Assembly: GCA_964242415.1 (NCBI GenBank)
Contig: CAXTAT010000019.1
Coordinates: 1-64,000, forward strand
DNA length: 64,000 bases
From: DASWOJ01 sp964242415
GTDB taxonomy: Bacteria > Pseudomonadota > Alphaproteobacteria > Acetobacterales > Acetobacteraceae
Direction of reading: 5' to 3'
Made by a program: the position numbers and the translations under genes. Shown here one piece after another: positions 25,072 to 33,739 of this stretch (positions within the stretch are counted from its first letter, which is position 1; every line of letters starts with the position of its first letter). The notes beneath the pieces were generated by a model. That model had not been told where the DNA came from. It worked only from the letters and a program-made list of their open reading frames with translations, and did not search any database.

Positions 25072-25297
25072 TGATACCCTGCCGCCTGCAACTCGAACGG
25101 CTCCGCATACCGCCCCGGCTCCGCCACCAAGGCCTCATGCGTCCCGGACGCCTCCACTGTCCCCCCGCCATCACCAGGGTCCGGTCCGCGTCAGCACCGC
25201 CGTCCGACCCTGGCTCAGCGCTTTGAACCGCTGGAACGTTTCAAACTCGCTCCGGGCATTCAGCGCCGCCGTCGGCTCGTCGGGGATCAGCACTTGG
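25072..25297 (-). pseudogene. Decayed 3' fragment of an ABC exporter, duplicate of 29113-29370
   Basis: This stretch matches the 3' end of the ABC exporter at 29112-30968, in the same orientation, with many substitutions and a deletion of about 29 bases. Shared blocks include CCTGCCGCCTGCAACTC, CTCATGCGTCCC and AGCGCCGCCGTCGGCTC. It would encode the C-terminal part of the nucleotide-binding domain after the Walker B motif, but frames are broken. It is a remnant of a paralogue or of a duplication. Most of the 364-base gap 24979-25342 is this and the next fragment. Confidence 0.75.
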
Positions 25298-25346
25298 TGG
25301 TGGCGGAGGAGCGGGCGCGGCGGGAGGCGGGGCGGGGGTGGGCTAG
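25294..25346 (+). pseudogene. Duplicate of the 3' end of the acyl-CoA ligase gene
   Basis: GGTGGCGGAGGAGCGGGC and the following Gly/Arg-rich codons up to the TAG repeat the final 50 or so bases of the ligase gene (23973-24022) with a few changes. The fragment joins directly to the ABC remnant and its TAG overlaps the stop codon of the VapC-like gene on the other strand. Confidence 0.65.
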
Positions 25347-25750
25347 GGTTGCCGGAACAGGTTGTTGATGGTGAGGCGGGCGTCGATGACGCGGCCGTGC
25401 TGCATGTTCTCTGACAGCAGCGTGTCGCAGCCGGTGTCCAGGGCGGAGGCGACGATCACGGTGCCATACAGGGAGGTGCTGTGCTGCGACGCTACGGCTA
25501 GCGCGGCTTCGTGGGTGGCGAGGGTGAGCGGGACCGGCGGAGGGTATAGGGCGCGGACGGCGGTCAGTGCCTTGGACACCTCCGGCCAGGACAGCTTGAG
25601 CTTGCGGCGGGCCACGGTGGCGAACTTGTTGAGCACCTGGACGCTGATGGTGCCGCCTTGGGCCAGGCAGGTCCGGGCGATGGGCCGGCGCGGATCACCC
25701 TCGGCCAACGTGTAGAGGAACACGTTGGTGTCAAGGAACGCCTTGGTCAC
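25343..25750 (-). CDS. PIN-domain VapC-like toxin, catalytic acids mostly lost
   Basis: The 135-residue protein has the PIN fold pattern: AFLDTNVFLY at the start, ISVQVLNKFATVARRK, and SLYGTVIVASALDTGCDTLLSENMQHGRVID. In active relatives the conserved acids are Asp in LDTN, Glu in the LNEF position, Asp in the YDA position and Asp in SEDMQ. Here the first is kept (Asp7) but the others read Lys42, Gly96 and Asn115, so ribonuclease activity is unlikely. The GTG start overlaps the stop of the VapB-like gene. It may persist as a binding-only partner or be a toxin disarmed after transfer. Confidence 0.82.
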   Translation of the reverse strand: MTKAFLDTNVFLYTLAEGDPRRPIARTCLAQGGTISVQVLNKFATVARRKLKLSWPEVSKALTAVRALYPPPVPLTLATHEAALAVASQHSTSLYGTVIVASALDTGCDTLLSENMQHGRVIDARLTINNLFRQP

Positions 25751-25983
25751 TCGGTACGCTCGTTAGCCTCGTCGCGGGAGAAGCGGAAGCCGGGAGGCAA
25801 GAGGCGGCTCAGGGTAAGCAGTTGTGCTAACGCCTCCTCTCGGGTGCGGTCGCAGGCGACGCGGAAGGTGCGATGGCCGACAATCTCAACCTCGATCTCG
25901 TCACCCTCTTTCAGGCTCAAAGCTTCGACTACCGCGGCAGGCAGGCGCACTGCCAAACTGTTTCCCCATCTACCCACCTGCAT
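25747..25983 (-). CDS. AbrB/MazE-type antitoxin (VapB-like)
   Basis: This is a 78-residue protein. The swapped-hairpin DNA-binding domain at the start reads MQVGRWGNSLAVRLPAAVVEALSLKEGDEIEVEI (in two parts), the classic AbrB pattern. The C-terminal segment (FRVACDRTREEALAQLLTLS and on) would bind the toxin. The ATG at 25983 follows AAGGGGATCAAACC, a fair ribosome-binding site. Antitoxins of this kind repress their own operon; GTATAC and ACCATGGT palindromes lie 45-60 bases upstream and are candidate operators. The stop overlaps the toxin start. Confidence 0.85.
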   Translation of the reverse strand: MQVGRWGNSLAVRLPAAVVEALSLKEGDEIEVEIVGHRTFRVACDRTREEALAQLLTLSRLLPPGFRFSRDEANERTE

Positions 25984-26369
25984 GGTTTGATCCCCTTGGA
26001 TACACCTCAAACAACGTATACCATGGTCTAGCCACGAATGCAGTGCGATAACGTTCGTGGCCTGCAAGCCGGGGGTAAAGCTGGGGGCGGCGCTGCTGGT
26101 CCTTATGCGGGAGCACCGGACCTAGTACCGGGTGGAGCGGAGGGTGGCATGACCGTCGGGGTGATGCCGGAGGAGTGCTGAGTTCTTGGCCGAAGACCTT
26201 CTAACCTCTTACGTTACACGGTGACTATCTACTTCATCTGCGGACAGTTTTCGACGGCTTGACCCTAGTCGCCTGGGTCATCTGACGGGGTTGACAAAAT
26301 GTACAAACCTGACTCACTTATGCCGATATAAAGCGCAGTTAGATCATAGGTCAGTGGAAAAGGTTGTGC
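25984..26369. other. Control region between the VapBC-like pair and the restriction-methylation genes
   Basis: This 386-base stretch changes from GC-rich to clearly AT-richer sequence. It contains the upstream region of the antitoxin and, on the plus strand, a TTGACA at 26291 and a TATAAA at 26327, whose spacing is too long for one standard promoter. GGAAAAGG at 26356-26363 is the probable ribosome-binding site of the methyltransferase gene. No gene is visible. Confidence 0.5.
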
Positions 26370-28313
26370 GTGTCCATCGAAGACTTCGACGTATCTTCAT
26401 ACCCCCAGTATTTCGTGATGGAAGGCGAACGGCTAGTGTACAGCCGAACGGGGCACGGTGGAAGGCCGAAAGGTTACATTTGGTCAGATCCTGAAGAAAA
26501 AGTCAGGGCATGGTTCTACGTGCAACTTGTCGAGCAGTTTAAGTATCCAGTTGAACGCATAGACTTGGAAGTCGAAGTATACCGCCGCAAGCCTGAGGAT
26601 TTCGCGGACATCGTTGTTTACGAAGATGACGGTCTTAGTCGGCCATATATCGTCGTGGAGTGCAAAAGATCCGACATAAGTGCTGCGGAGCAGGAGCAGG
26701 CACTCAAGCAGACTTGGGGAAATGCAAACAATCTAGGCGCGGCTTATGCGTGTTACGTCATTGGCGCCGCATCTGCCTGCTTCGATCCGAGAAGTTTTGA
26801 CCTGAAGCAAAGAGACAAATGCTGGGTCAATTTACCAGAACGTTATGGTAAGCCTATCAAGTTCAAGCGTCAGAAAGGAAGTGACGATTGGGACTTGAGT
26901 CCGACGACGCTAGACAGCCTTCGTACCCGTTTTCAGAACTGCCACGATGTGCTTTGGGAAGGAGGCAAACGGAACCCAGCACAAGCCTTTGACGAGATGA
27001 CAAAACTTATGTTCTGCAAACTCCGCGACGAGACAACTTTGACTGCTGACGGGGAGTTCTACGGCTTTCAGATTGGTTCGAATGAAACTCCCAGTGAAGT
27101 GGCGACGCGGGTCAAAGGTATCTACCAACAGTCGAAAGCTGTTGCTCAAACTGTATTCCGTTCGTCTATCAACGTGGATGATGATATACTTTATCGTGTT
27201 GTTGATGTTTTGCAGGATATTTCTCTCTACAGGACGGACCTGGATGCGAAAGGCAAAGCGTTCGAGCGATTTTTGTCTACGGTCTTCCGGGGAGACATGG
27301 GCCAGTACTTCACCCCACGAAATGTCGTGGAATGTGTTGTCGATATCTTGCGTCCAGCAGTAGCAGACAGATTGATCGATCCAGCATGTGGCTCCGGTGG
27401 ATTTCTCCTATACTCGTTAGAGCGGATTCAAAGTATAGCCAAACGCCGGTTTAAAGACCCTATCGAGCGGCGTGACTACTGGAAGAAATGGGCGCAACGA
27501 GGCCTACATGGTATTGAGATAAGCGACCAGATCAGCAGAGTTGCCATGATGGGTATGATTTTACATGAGGATGGCCATACGCATATCTCCTTCGCAGACT
27601 CGCTCGAAAACTTTACAGACCTTCAGCGCGTGAATGTCGAACTTAAGCGTGATAGTTTCACAGTGCTGATGACTAATCCACCCTTTGAGTCCAGCATCAA
27701 ACGCTCGTCACCAAAGGCGAAGCATAAGTATCTAGATGATTATCAATTTGGTCTGAATCGCCCAAGTCAGCGGAAAGAAATTATATTCATAGAGCGTTGC
27801 CTCGATTTCCTCAGTCCGGGCGGTCGAATGGGTATCGTGTTACCAGATAGCGTGCTAAACAACCCTTCTCTACACGAAGTCAGAAGCTTCATAGAGGATA
27901 GAGCGTTTCTTGATGCAGTGATCTCGTTGCCGGTGGAGACCTTCATATCATCTGGCGCATTTGTAAAGACAAGTATCGTATTCTTGAAGAAGTATTTGCA
28001 AGCAGAAAAAAACCGCTTCATGAGAGAGCGGAAGGCAGCTATCGAGGCTGCATTAGAGAAGCACAAGGATTTACGTGAGAGGCTGCTGAAGCAGCGCGGA
28101 AACAGCCTAGAGCGAAAGAGTTTCGATCAGATGATTAGAGCTATTGCGAGCAGCAACACTCGGACGCTACTAAACTACTCAGTATTCTTTGCTTCGGCGG
28201 AGAGTGTTGGCGTTACTGCCACTGGCAAAGTAAACGAGAATGACCTGCCCAGCATTGCCGAAAAATATCATATTTATCGCTCATCTAATCCTCTTAAGTT
28301 CGGGGTCGTTTGA
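26370..28313 (+). CDS. Fused PD-(D/E)XK nuclease - N6-adenine DNA methyltransferase (BcgI-like RM subunit)
   Basis: The protein has 647 residues from the GTG at 26370 (a TTG at 26364 is the alternative). Residues 40-125 resemble the nuclease domain of type I HsdR (EEKVRAWFYVQLVEQF; Asp80 in FADIVVY; Glu97-Cys-Lys99; and a following QALKQTWGNA). Residues 300-450 are a type I-style methyltransferase with QYFTP (312-316), DPACGSGGF (337 on) and NPPF (436-439). There is no helicase. A nuclease-methylase fusion plus a separate specificity subunit is the plan of BcgI-type systems. GC content is far below that of its neighbours, indicating transfer. The stop overlaps the start of the S gene (ATGA-like TGATG). 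Confidence 0.85.
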   Translation: MSIEDFDVSSYPQYFVMEGERLVYSRTGHGGRPKGYIWSDPEEKVRAWFYVQLVEQFKYPVERIDLEVEVYRRKPEDFADIVVYEDDGLSRPYIVVECKRSDISAAEQEQALKQTWGNANNLGAAYACYVIGAASACFDPRSFDLKQRDKCWVNLPERYGKPIKFKRQKGSDDWDLSPTTLDSLRTRFQNCHDVLWEGGKRNPAQAFDEMTKLMFCKLRDETTLTADGEFYGFQIGSNETPSEVATRVKGIYQQSKAVAQTVFRSSINVDDDILYRVVDVLQDISLYRTDLDAKGKAFERFLSTVFRGDMGQYFTPRNVVECVVDILRPAVADRLIDPACGSGGFLLYSLERIQSIAKRRFKDPIERRDYWKKWAQRGLHGIEISDQISRVAMMGMILHEDGHTHISFADSLENFTDLQRVNVELKRDSFTVLMTNPPFESSIKRSSPKAKHKYLDDYQFGLNRPSQRKEIIFIERCLDFLSPGGRMGIVLPDSVLNNPSLHEVRSFIEDRAFLDAVISLPVETFISSGAFVKTSIVFLKKYLQAEKNRFMRERKAAIEAALEKHKDLRERLLKQRGNSLERKSFDQMIRAIASSNTRTLLNYSVFFASAESVGVTATGKVNENDLPSIAEKYHIYRSSNPLKFGVV

Positions 28314-29083
28314 TGGCCGCATTCCTTAACGCCTCCTGGAGCGAACTCACTCGCTGGGACCTTAAGTCGGCCCAGGCGGCAAAGTTTCGGCGCGAACATA
28401 CCTCCTTTAAGCCACTCGGTGATCTTATTGAGGACGCAACATGCCTAGTCGATGTGAGTGCGATGCCCGACAGGACTTGGCCGGTCTATGGTATAAGTAA
28501 TGTGAAGGGAGTATTCCTTAGTCATCGGAAAAAAGGAAAGACTTTCAACCGCAAATACAAGTACAAAAAGATCGAGGAGGGTTGGTTCATTCATAATCCA
28601 ACTCGCGCAAATATAGGCTCGATTGGTCGAGTCCCAGAGGTATTCGGCGGTGCTGTAACAAGCCCAGAGTATCAGGTTTGGCGCCCGAAGCAGGGCGTCG
28701 ATCCAGATTACATTGAGGTGCTGGTCACGTCTCGCATGTTTCGCGGACTAATCGATATTCATTGTGTCGGCGGCGTCAAAGAGAGGCTCTTTCTGGCAAA
28801 TCTAAGGCAAATACCGGTTCCTGACCTAACCGAAGAAGATCAACGCAAGCTCGTCATCGACATAAAATTAGCTAAAGAGGAATTGCGTAAAGCTAAAGAG
28901 GAACTGAATGTTGCGGAACGATCAGCGGGTGATTGGCTGTTAGGTCTTACTGAGGCCGACTTTAGAGACAGATGGAGGTCTATGCCTACCCTTGAGGAAG
29001 AGGAGGAGGACAGTGATGAGGATGAGGCTGGTACAAAGATGGAGGATGACGAAGTACCCTCGCCAGCCGAGTTCGACTCTTGA
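28313..29083 (+). CDS. Single-TRD specificity subunit (HsdS-like)
   Basis: The protein is 256 residues. A target-recognition domain covers about residues 30-175 (FKPLGDLIEDATCLVD at the start; YGISNVKGVFLSHRKKGKTFN; FIHNPTRANIGSIGRV; and LFLANLRQIPVPDLTEEDQ, typical of HsdS). A helical coiled-coil follows (residues 180-210, KLAKEELRKAKEELNVAE). The C-terminus is extremely acidic (EEEEEDSDEDEA). Only one recognition domain is present, so two copies may be needed to read a two-part site, as in BcgI. It shares the low GC of the RM gene and is translationally coupled to it. Confidence 0.82.
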   Translation: MAAFLNASWSELTRWDLKSAQAAKFRREHTSFKPLGDLIEDATCLVDVSAMPDRTWPVYGISNVKGVFLSHRKKGKTFNRKYKYKKIEEGWFIHNPTRANIGSIGRVPEVFGGAVTSPEYQVWRPKQGVDPDYIEVLVTSRMFRGLIDIHCVGGVKERLFLANLRQIPVPDLTEEDQRKLVIDIKLAKEELRKAKEELNVAERSAGDWLLGLTEADFRDRWRSMPTLEEEEEDSDEDEAGTKMEDDEVPSPAEFDS

Positions 29084-29111
29084 CGCAACTGAGGTGATAG
29101 TCGTCGCTGCT

Positions 29112-30968
29112 TTACCGATACCCTGCCGCCTGCAACTCAAACAACTCCGCATACCGCCCCCGCTCTGCTACCAGCGCCTCATGCGTCCCAGACGCCTCCA
29201 CCCGCCCCCCAGCCATCACCAAAATCCGGTCCGCCATCCGCACGCTGCTGAACCGGTGCGAGATCAGCACCGCCGTCCGCCCCGCGCTCAGCGCCTTGAA
29301 CCGCTGGAACACCTCGAACTCGGACCGGGCATCCAGCGCCGCCGTCGGCTCATCGAGGATCAGCACCTGCGCGTCCCGCATGTAGGCCCGCGCAATCGCC
29401 ACCTTCTGCCACTCGCCCCCCGACAGCTCCACGCCGCTGCGGAACCAGCGCCCCACCATCTGGTCGTACCCCATCGGCAGCCGGGCGATCACCGCGTCGG
29501 CCAGGCCGCGCGCCGCCGCCGCCTCGATCCGCGGCCGGTCCCGCCGCGCGTCGATCCGCCCGACGGCGATGTTGTCCGAGGCCGTCAGGTGGTACCGCAC
29601 GAAGTCCTGGAAGATCACACCCATCCCCCCGCGCAGCCCGTCCAGGTCATAGGCCCGCAGGTCCCGCCCCTCCAGCAGAATGCGCCCCTCGCTCGGGTCA
29701 TACAGCCGCGCCAGCAGTTTTATCAGCGTCGTCTTCCCCGCCCCGTTCTCCCCCACCAGGGCCAGCACCTCGCCGGGCCGCAGCTCGAACGACAGGTGGC
29801 GAACGGCCCAGCGGTCCGTGCCGGGGTAGCGGAAGCCCACGTCCTCGAACACGAACCCCGTCCCGATGCGCGCTGGGAACGGCAGCGCCTCCGCCGGGCT
29901 GCGGATGCCCGGCACGATGCGGAAGAACGAGTACAGGTCCTCCAGGTACATCGCCTGGCTCGCCATGGTGGAGAACCCGCCCAGCAGCCCCTCCAGCAGC
30001 CCGCGCAGCCGCAGGAAGCTGCCCGCCAGGAACGTCAGGTCGCCGATGCTGAACCCGCCCGTCAGCGTCCGCCACGCCAGGTAGGCATAGGCGGCATAGT
30101 ACCCCAGCGTCCCCAGCGCCGTCAGCAGCCCGCCCCACCCGGCGCGCCGGATGAACAGCCGCCGGTTCTCCGCCTGCATCGCCTCCGCCAGCTCGCGGTA
30201 GCGGTCGATCAGGAAGCCGTTGAGGCCGAAGATCTTGACCTCCTTCGCCGTATCCGTGCTGGCCCCGGTCAGCCGCACGTAGTCCAGCTCCCGCCGGTCC
30301 GCCGTCCGGGCATTGGCCAGCGCATAGGCCTCGGCATTGAAGTGTGCCTCCCCCAGGAACGCCGGCACCAGCGCCACGATCAGCAGCACGATCAGCCACG
30401 GCGCATAGGCCGCCAGCCCGGCGGCGAAGCTCAGCACCGTCACCAGGTCCTGCGCCTGGCTGAACAGTTGGCTGATCAGAGTCGTGCGGCCGATGGTCTG
30501 GCGGCGGGCGCGGTCGAGCTTGTCCTGCAGCACCGGGTCCTCGAAGTCCGCCAGGTCCAGCGTGGCGGCGTGCTGCATCAGTTGCAGGCTGGCCGAGTTG
30601 GTGAAGCGCTCGGACAACAGGGAGTCCACCAGCGACACCACGCGGGCCAGCACGTCGGTGGAGACCGCCAGCCCGAACTCGGCCAGCAGCAGCAGGGCCA
30701 CGCGGGTCAGGCGTCCGCTGGCGATCCACCCGGCGGCGTCGGTGGGGTGGGCGGGCTGGCCAGCCAGGTGCAGCACCTCGTCGATGATCAGCTTGCCAAT
30801 GAACAGGGTAGCGACGGGCAGCAGGGCGCGGACCAGGCGGAGCGCGAGCAGCGCCAGCGTCAGGCCCGGGCTGGTGCGCCAGACCATCGCCAGGAACGGC
30901 GGCAGGGTGCGCAGGGCGCCGAAGCGCGCGCGCAGCGTGGGCAGCGGGGTGCCGGCGGTGGCTGACAT
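29112..30968 (-). CDS. ABC exporter with fused membrane and ATPase domains
   Basis: The 618-residue half-transporter has an N-terminal membrane domain (about residues 25-330, several helices such as FGLAVSTDVLARVVSLVDSLL and LIVLLIVALVPAFLG) and a C-terminal nucleotide-binding domain. ATPase motifs are Walker A GENGAGKTTL near residue 405, signature ELSGGEWQK near residue 515 and Walker B VLILDEPTAALD. The ABC domain is closest in style to lipid or peptide exporters; the substrate is unknown. The ATG at 30968 was chosen as the start (MSATAGTPLP). The last 250 bases are echoed by a decayed copy at 25072-25297. Confidence 0.86.
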   Translation of the reverse strand: MSATAGTPLPTLRARFGALRTLPPFLAMVWRTSPGLTLALLALRLVRALLPVATLFIGKLIIDEVLHLAGQPAHPTDAAGWIASGRLTRVALLLLAEFGLAVSTDVLARVVSLVDSLLSERFTNSASLQLMQHAATLDLADFEDPVLQDKLDRARRQTIGRTTLISQLFSQAQDLVTVLSFAAGLAAYAPWLIVLLIVALVPAFLGEAHFNAEAYALANARTADRRELDYVRLTGASTDTAKEVKIFGLNGFLIDRYRELAEAMQAENRRLFIRRAGWGGLLTALGTLGYYAAYAYLAWRTLTGGFSIGDLTFLAGSFLRLRGLLEGLLGGFSTMASQAMYLEDLYSFFRIVPGIRSPAEALPFPARIGTGFVFEDVGFRYPGTDRWAVRHLSFELRPGEVLALVGENGAGKTTLIKLLARLYDPSEGRILLEGRDLRAYDLDGLRGGMGVIFQDFVRYHLTASDNIAVGRIDARRDRPRIEAAAARGLADAVIARLPMGYDQMVGRWFRSGVELSGGEWQKVAIARAYMRDAQVLILDEPTAALDARSEFEVFQRFKALSAGRTAVLISHRFSSVRMADRILVMAGGRVEASGTHEALVAERGRYAELFELQAAGYR

Positions 30969-31374
30969 CAGGCGGGGGCGGTCGGCATGGCTGCGTCCTT
31001 CGGCGGCGTCGCCGCGGGCAGATGTCGTATAGGAGGGCTGTTGCGGCGCAAGCCTCAACGGCAGCGGACCAGGCCCGGCGTGCAGGATGGCGGGCGCCGG
31101 CCAGCGGCGTGGCGGGTTGCAGAACCGGGCGCAGCGCCTGCCCCCTCTCGACCGTAAGTCAAGGGACGGTTAAGAATTTATTATAAGACGAAACTGATAT
31201 TGTCGTCATCAGCTCTTTCTTTTCTGACCTTTCATGACAGGAATAATAGCCGCCAGCCTCTATGTCTCACCTGGCTAGGCGACGTGCCGGGCACGGTTGC
31301 GGGCGTGCGTGCAGGGGGAGGCCCTGGCCCATCTTGTCCGTCACGCCGGGCCGAACAGGTAGGAATGGTGCCGC
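30969..31374. other. Intergenic region between divergent ABC exporter and c-di-GMP genes
   Basis: The first half is GC-rich with nothing recognised. An AT-rich tract at 31170-31200 (TTAAGAATTTATTATAAG) stands out against the background and probably holds the promoter of the PAS-GGDEF-EAL gene, though a clear -35 and -10 pair cannot be assigned. No small gene is supported. Confidence 0.4.
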
Positions 31375-33690
31375 ATGGATTTCCCCGAGCCTAACCCGAT
31401 CGGAGTGTATGCCGATGGCATCCTATTCGAGGGGGGAAGCCTGCTGACTGCCCTGAACCGGCTGATCCGCAGCGCCGCGTTCGCTGCGGACTGCATGGCC
31501 GCCGTTTTCTACACCGTGGCGCACGGCTCGGCGCAGCTCGCCGCCAGCTTTGATTCCCTTGGATACCTGCGCCTCAAGCCCAACTGGTGGCCGGCGGCCG
31601 AGGCGATGATCCCGGCCGTGGGCGTGCTGGTCATTGACGACCTGGCCGCACCTGGCCTGCCAGGCGCCGCCCTGGGACTGCCGGCCGATGCACCGGCCCG
31701 GTTCCTGGCCGCCGTGCGCGTCTGCCGAACCGATGGAACGACGTGCGGCGTCCTGATCGTGGGCGATCGCGCACCCCATGAAGGATTGAGCGCCGCGCAA
31801 ACCTATGTGCTCAGCACGCATAGCCTGCAGATCAACACCCTGTTGCGCAGCCATGGCGCTGATCCCGAGCGCGGTCCCGCGGTGGACACCGAACGGCTGC
31901 GCCTGCTGGAGTCCGTCGTCGTGCACGCCAGCGACGCCGTGCTGATCACCGAAGCCTCGCCCGTCGACCTGCCGGGTCCGCGCATTGTCTATTGCAACGC
32001 CGCGTTCACGAAGACGACGGGCTACACCATGGCGGAAGTGCTGGGCCGCACGCCCCGCATCCTGCAATCCCCCAACGTCGACCGGGAGGCGCTGGCCCGG
32101 CTGCGCCAGGCGCTGGAACGCTGGGCCCCCGTCGAGGTCGAGCTGCTGAACGTCGACAAGGACGGAACCGAGTTCTGGATCGAGCTGAGCATCGTGCCCG
32201 TCGCCGACGAGTTCGGCTGGTTCACCCACTGGGTGTCCGTCCAGCGCGACATCACCGGCCGCAAGCGTGCGGAGGAGGTGGCCACCCGCGCCCGCATCGC
32301 CGAAATCGAGAACAAGGCGCTGGAGGCCGAAATCCAGCAGCGCAAGCAGACCGAGAAGCGGCTGCTCTTCGCCGCCTACCACGACGACCTGACGCGCCTG
32401 CGCAACCGTTCCTACCTGATGGACCGGCTGACCAGCCGGCTGGGCCATGGCGAGCCGCCGCGCTGCGCCGTGCTGTTCCTGGACCTGGACCGCTTCAAGC
32501 TGGTCAACGACAGCCTGGGCCACCGGGCGGGCGACCTGATGCTGATGGAGGCCGCGCGCCGCCTGCAAGCCTGCGTGCGCCCCAACGATACCCTGGCCCG
32601 CGTAGGCGGCGACGAGTTCGCGGTGCTGATCGAGGACGCCGACGACCTGGGCGCAGCGGTCCCTGTCGCCCGGCGCATCCTCGAAAGCCTGCGCCAGCCT
32701 TTCAAGCTTGGCCAGCACGAGGTGTTCTCCTCCTGCAGCGTCGGCATCGCCTTCGCGACCTGCAACCACATGACGCCCGAGGAGCTGCTGCGCGACGCCG
32801 ACATCGCGATGTACGACGCCAAGCAGCGCGGCGCCGGCGGCCACGCCATCTTTAACGAGGCCATGCACGCCGACGTGGTCGAGGCGCTGGCCCTGCAGAC
32901 CGACCTGCGCCGCGCCATCGGCCGCCAGCGCACACCCGATCCCACGTTCAATGAGTTCCGGCTGCACTACCAGCCCATCTTCGACCCGGCCGTCGGCGGG
33001 CTGATCGGGGCCGAGGCGCTGATACGCTGGTCCCATCCCAAGCGCGGCCTTGTGCAGCCCGCGGCCTTCATCCCGATCGCCGAGGAAATCGGCGTCATCC
33101 GCGACATCGGCCGCTGGGTGCTGCGGCAGGCATGCAAACAGATGCGCGCCTGGCAGGACGTGCATGGCGTCGATGGGATGTACATCAGCGTGAACGTCTC
33201 CGCCGACGAGTTGCGGGACAGCGCCTTCATCCCGGAGCTGCGCGCCGTGCTGCAGGCGACCGGCCTGGCCCCACGCTGCCTGCAGTTGGAGATCACCGAG
33301 AGCGTGTTCCTGCAACAGCCGGAGGGGGTCGGCGCCGTGCTGAAACGCCTGCGTACCCTGGGCGTGCGGATTGCGTTGGACGATTTCGGCACCGGATATT
33401 CGTCGCTGGGCTACCTCGACCGCTACCGGATCGACACGGTGAAGATCGACCGGTCCTTCATCGCCAGGATGCTGCGGCAGCGCCGGGCCATGTCGATCAT
33501 GGACGGGATCATGAAGCTGGGCCTGGCGCTGGACTTGAACATCGTGGCCGAGGGCGTGGAGACCTCGGGGCAGTTGCGGACGCTGGTGGGCATGGGCTGC
33601 GGTGGCATCCAGGGCTTCCTGATGGGGCGCCCGCTTCCGGCGGCCAGCATGGAAGCCATCCTCAGCAAGGAGCACGGCAAGCCGAGTTAG
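31375..33690 (+). CDS. PAS-GGDEF-EAL bifunctional c-di-GMP signalling protein
   Basis: The 771-residue cytoplasmic protein can in principle both make and break cyclic di-GMP. The N-terminal 160 residues are GAF-like. Residues 178-297 are a PAS domain of LOV-like shape (GRTPRILQSPNVDR), but the flavin-bonding Cys is Pro, so it should not be a standard blue-light sensor. The cyclase motif GGDEF is intact at 411-415, with an RxxD inhibitory site at 402-405. The phosphodiesterase part has EAL at 547-549, ITES, DDFGTGYSS and KIDRSFI, all catalytic motifs present. Start ATG at 31375. Balance between the two activities cannot be predicted. Confidence 0.92.
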   Translation: MDFPEPNPIGVYADGILFEGGSLLTALNRLIRSAAFAADCMAAVFYTVAHGSAQLAASFDSLGYLRLKPNWWPAAEAMIPAVGVLVIDDLAAPGLPGAALGLPADAPARFLAAVRVCRTDGTTCGVLIVGDRAPHEGLSAAQTYVLSTHSLQINTLLRSHGADPERGPAVDTERLRLLESVVVHASDAVLITEASPVDLPGPRIVYCNAAFTKTTGYTMAEVLGRTPRILQSPNVDREALARLRQALERWAPVEVELLNVDKDGTEFWIELSIVPVADEFGWFTHWVSVQRDITGRKRAEEVATRARIAEIENKALEAEIQQRKQTEKRLLFAAYHDDLTRLRNRSYLMDRLTSRLGHGEPPRCAVLFLDLDRFKLVNDSLGHRAGDLMLMEAARRLQACVRPNDTLARVGGDEFAVLIEDADDLGAAVPVARRILESLRQPFKLGQHEVFSSCSVGIAFATCNHMTPEELLRDADIAMYDAKQRGAGGHAIFNEAMHADVVEALALQTDLRRAIGRQRTPDPTFNEFRLHYQPIFDPAVGGLIGAEALIRWSHPKRGLVQPAAFIPIAEEIGVIRDIGRWVLRQACKQMRAWQDVHGVDGMYISVNVSADELRDSAFIPELRAVLQATGLAPRCLQLEITESVFLQQPEGVGAVLKRLRTLGVRIALDDFGTGYSSLGYLDRYRIDTVKIDRSFIARMLRQRRAMSIMDGIMKLGLALDLNIVAEGVETSGQLRTLVGMGCGGIQGFLMGRPLPAASMEAILSKEHGKPS

Positions 33691-33739
33691 CCGGGACGGG
33701 GTGCTGCCGGAACCGGCTGGCGCTCCTATATCGTCGGTC

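Noticed and set aside
26291..26332. Standard sigma-70 promoter TTGACA...TATAAA before the restriction genes
   Set aside because: The two boxes are 30 bases apart, far beyond the usual 16-18, so they cannot be one promoter.
26370..29083. Complete type I restriction system
   Set aside because: There is no HsdR helicase in the window, and the nuclease-like domain is already fused to the methylase, so a BcgI-like plan fits better.
28992..30965. Plus-strand frame of 657 residues opposite the ABC exporter
   Set aside because: The minus strand has all the ABC ATPase motifs; this frame has none and is rich in Arg, Gln and Pro.
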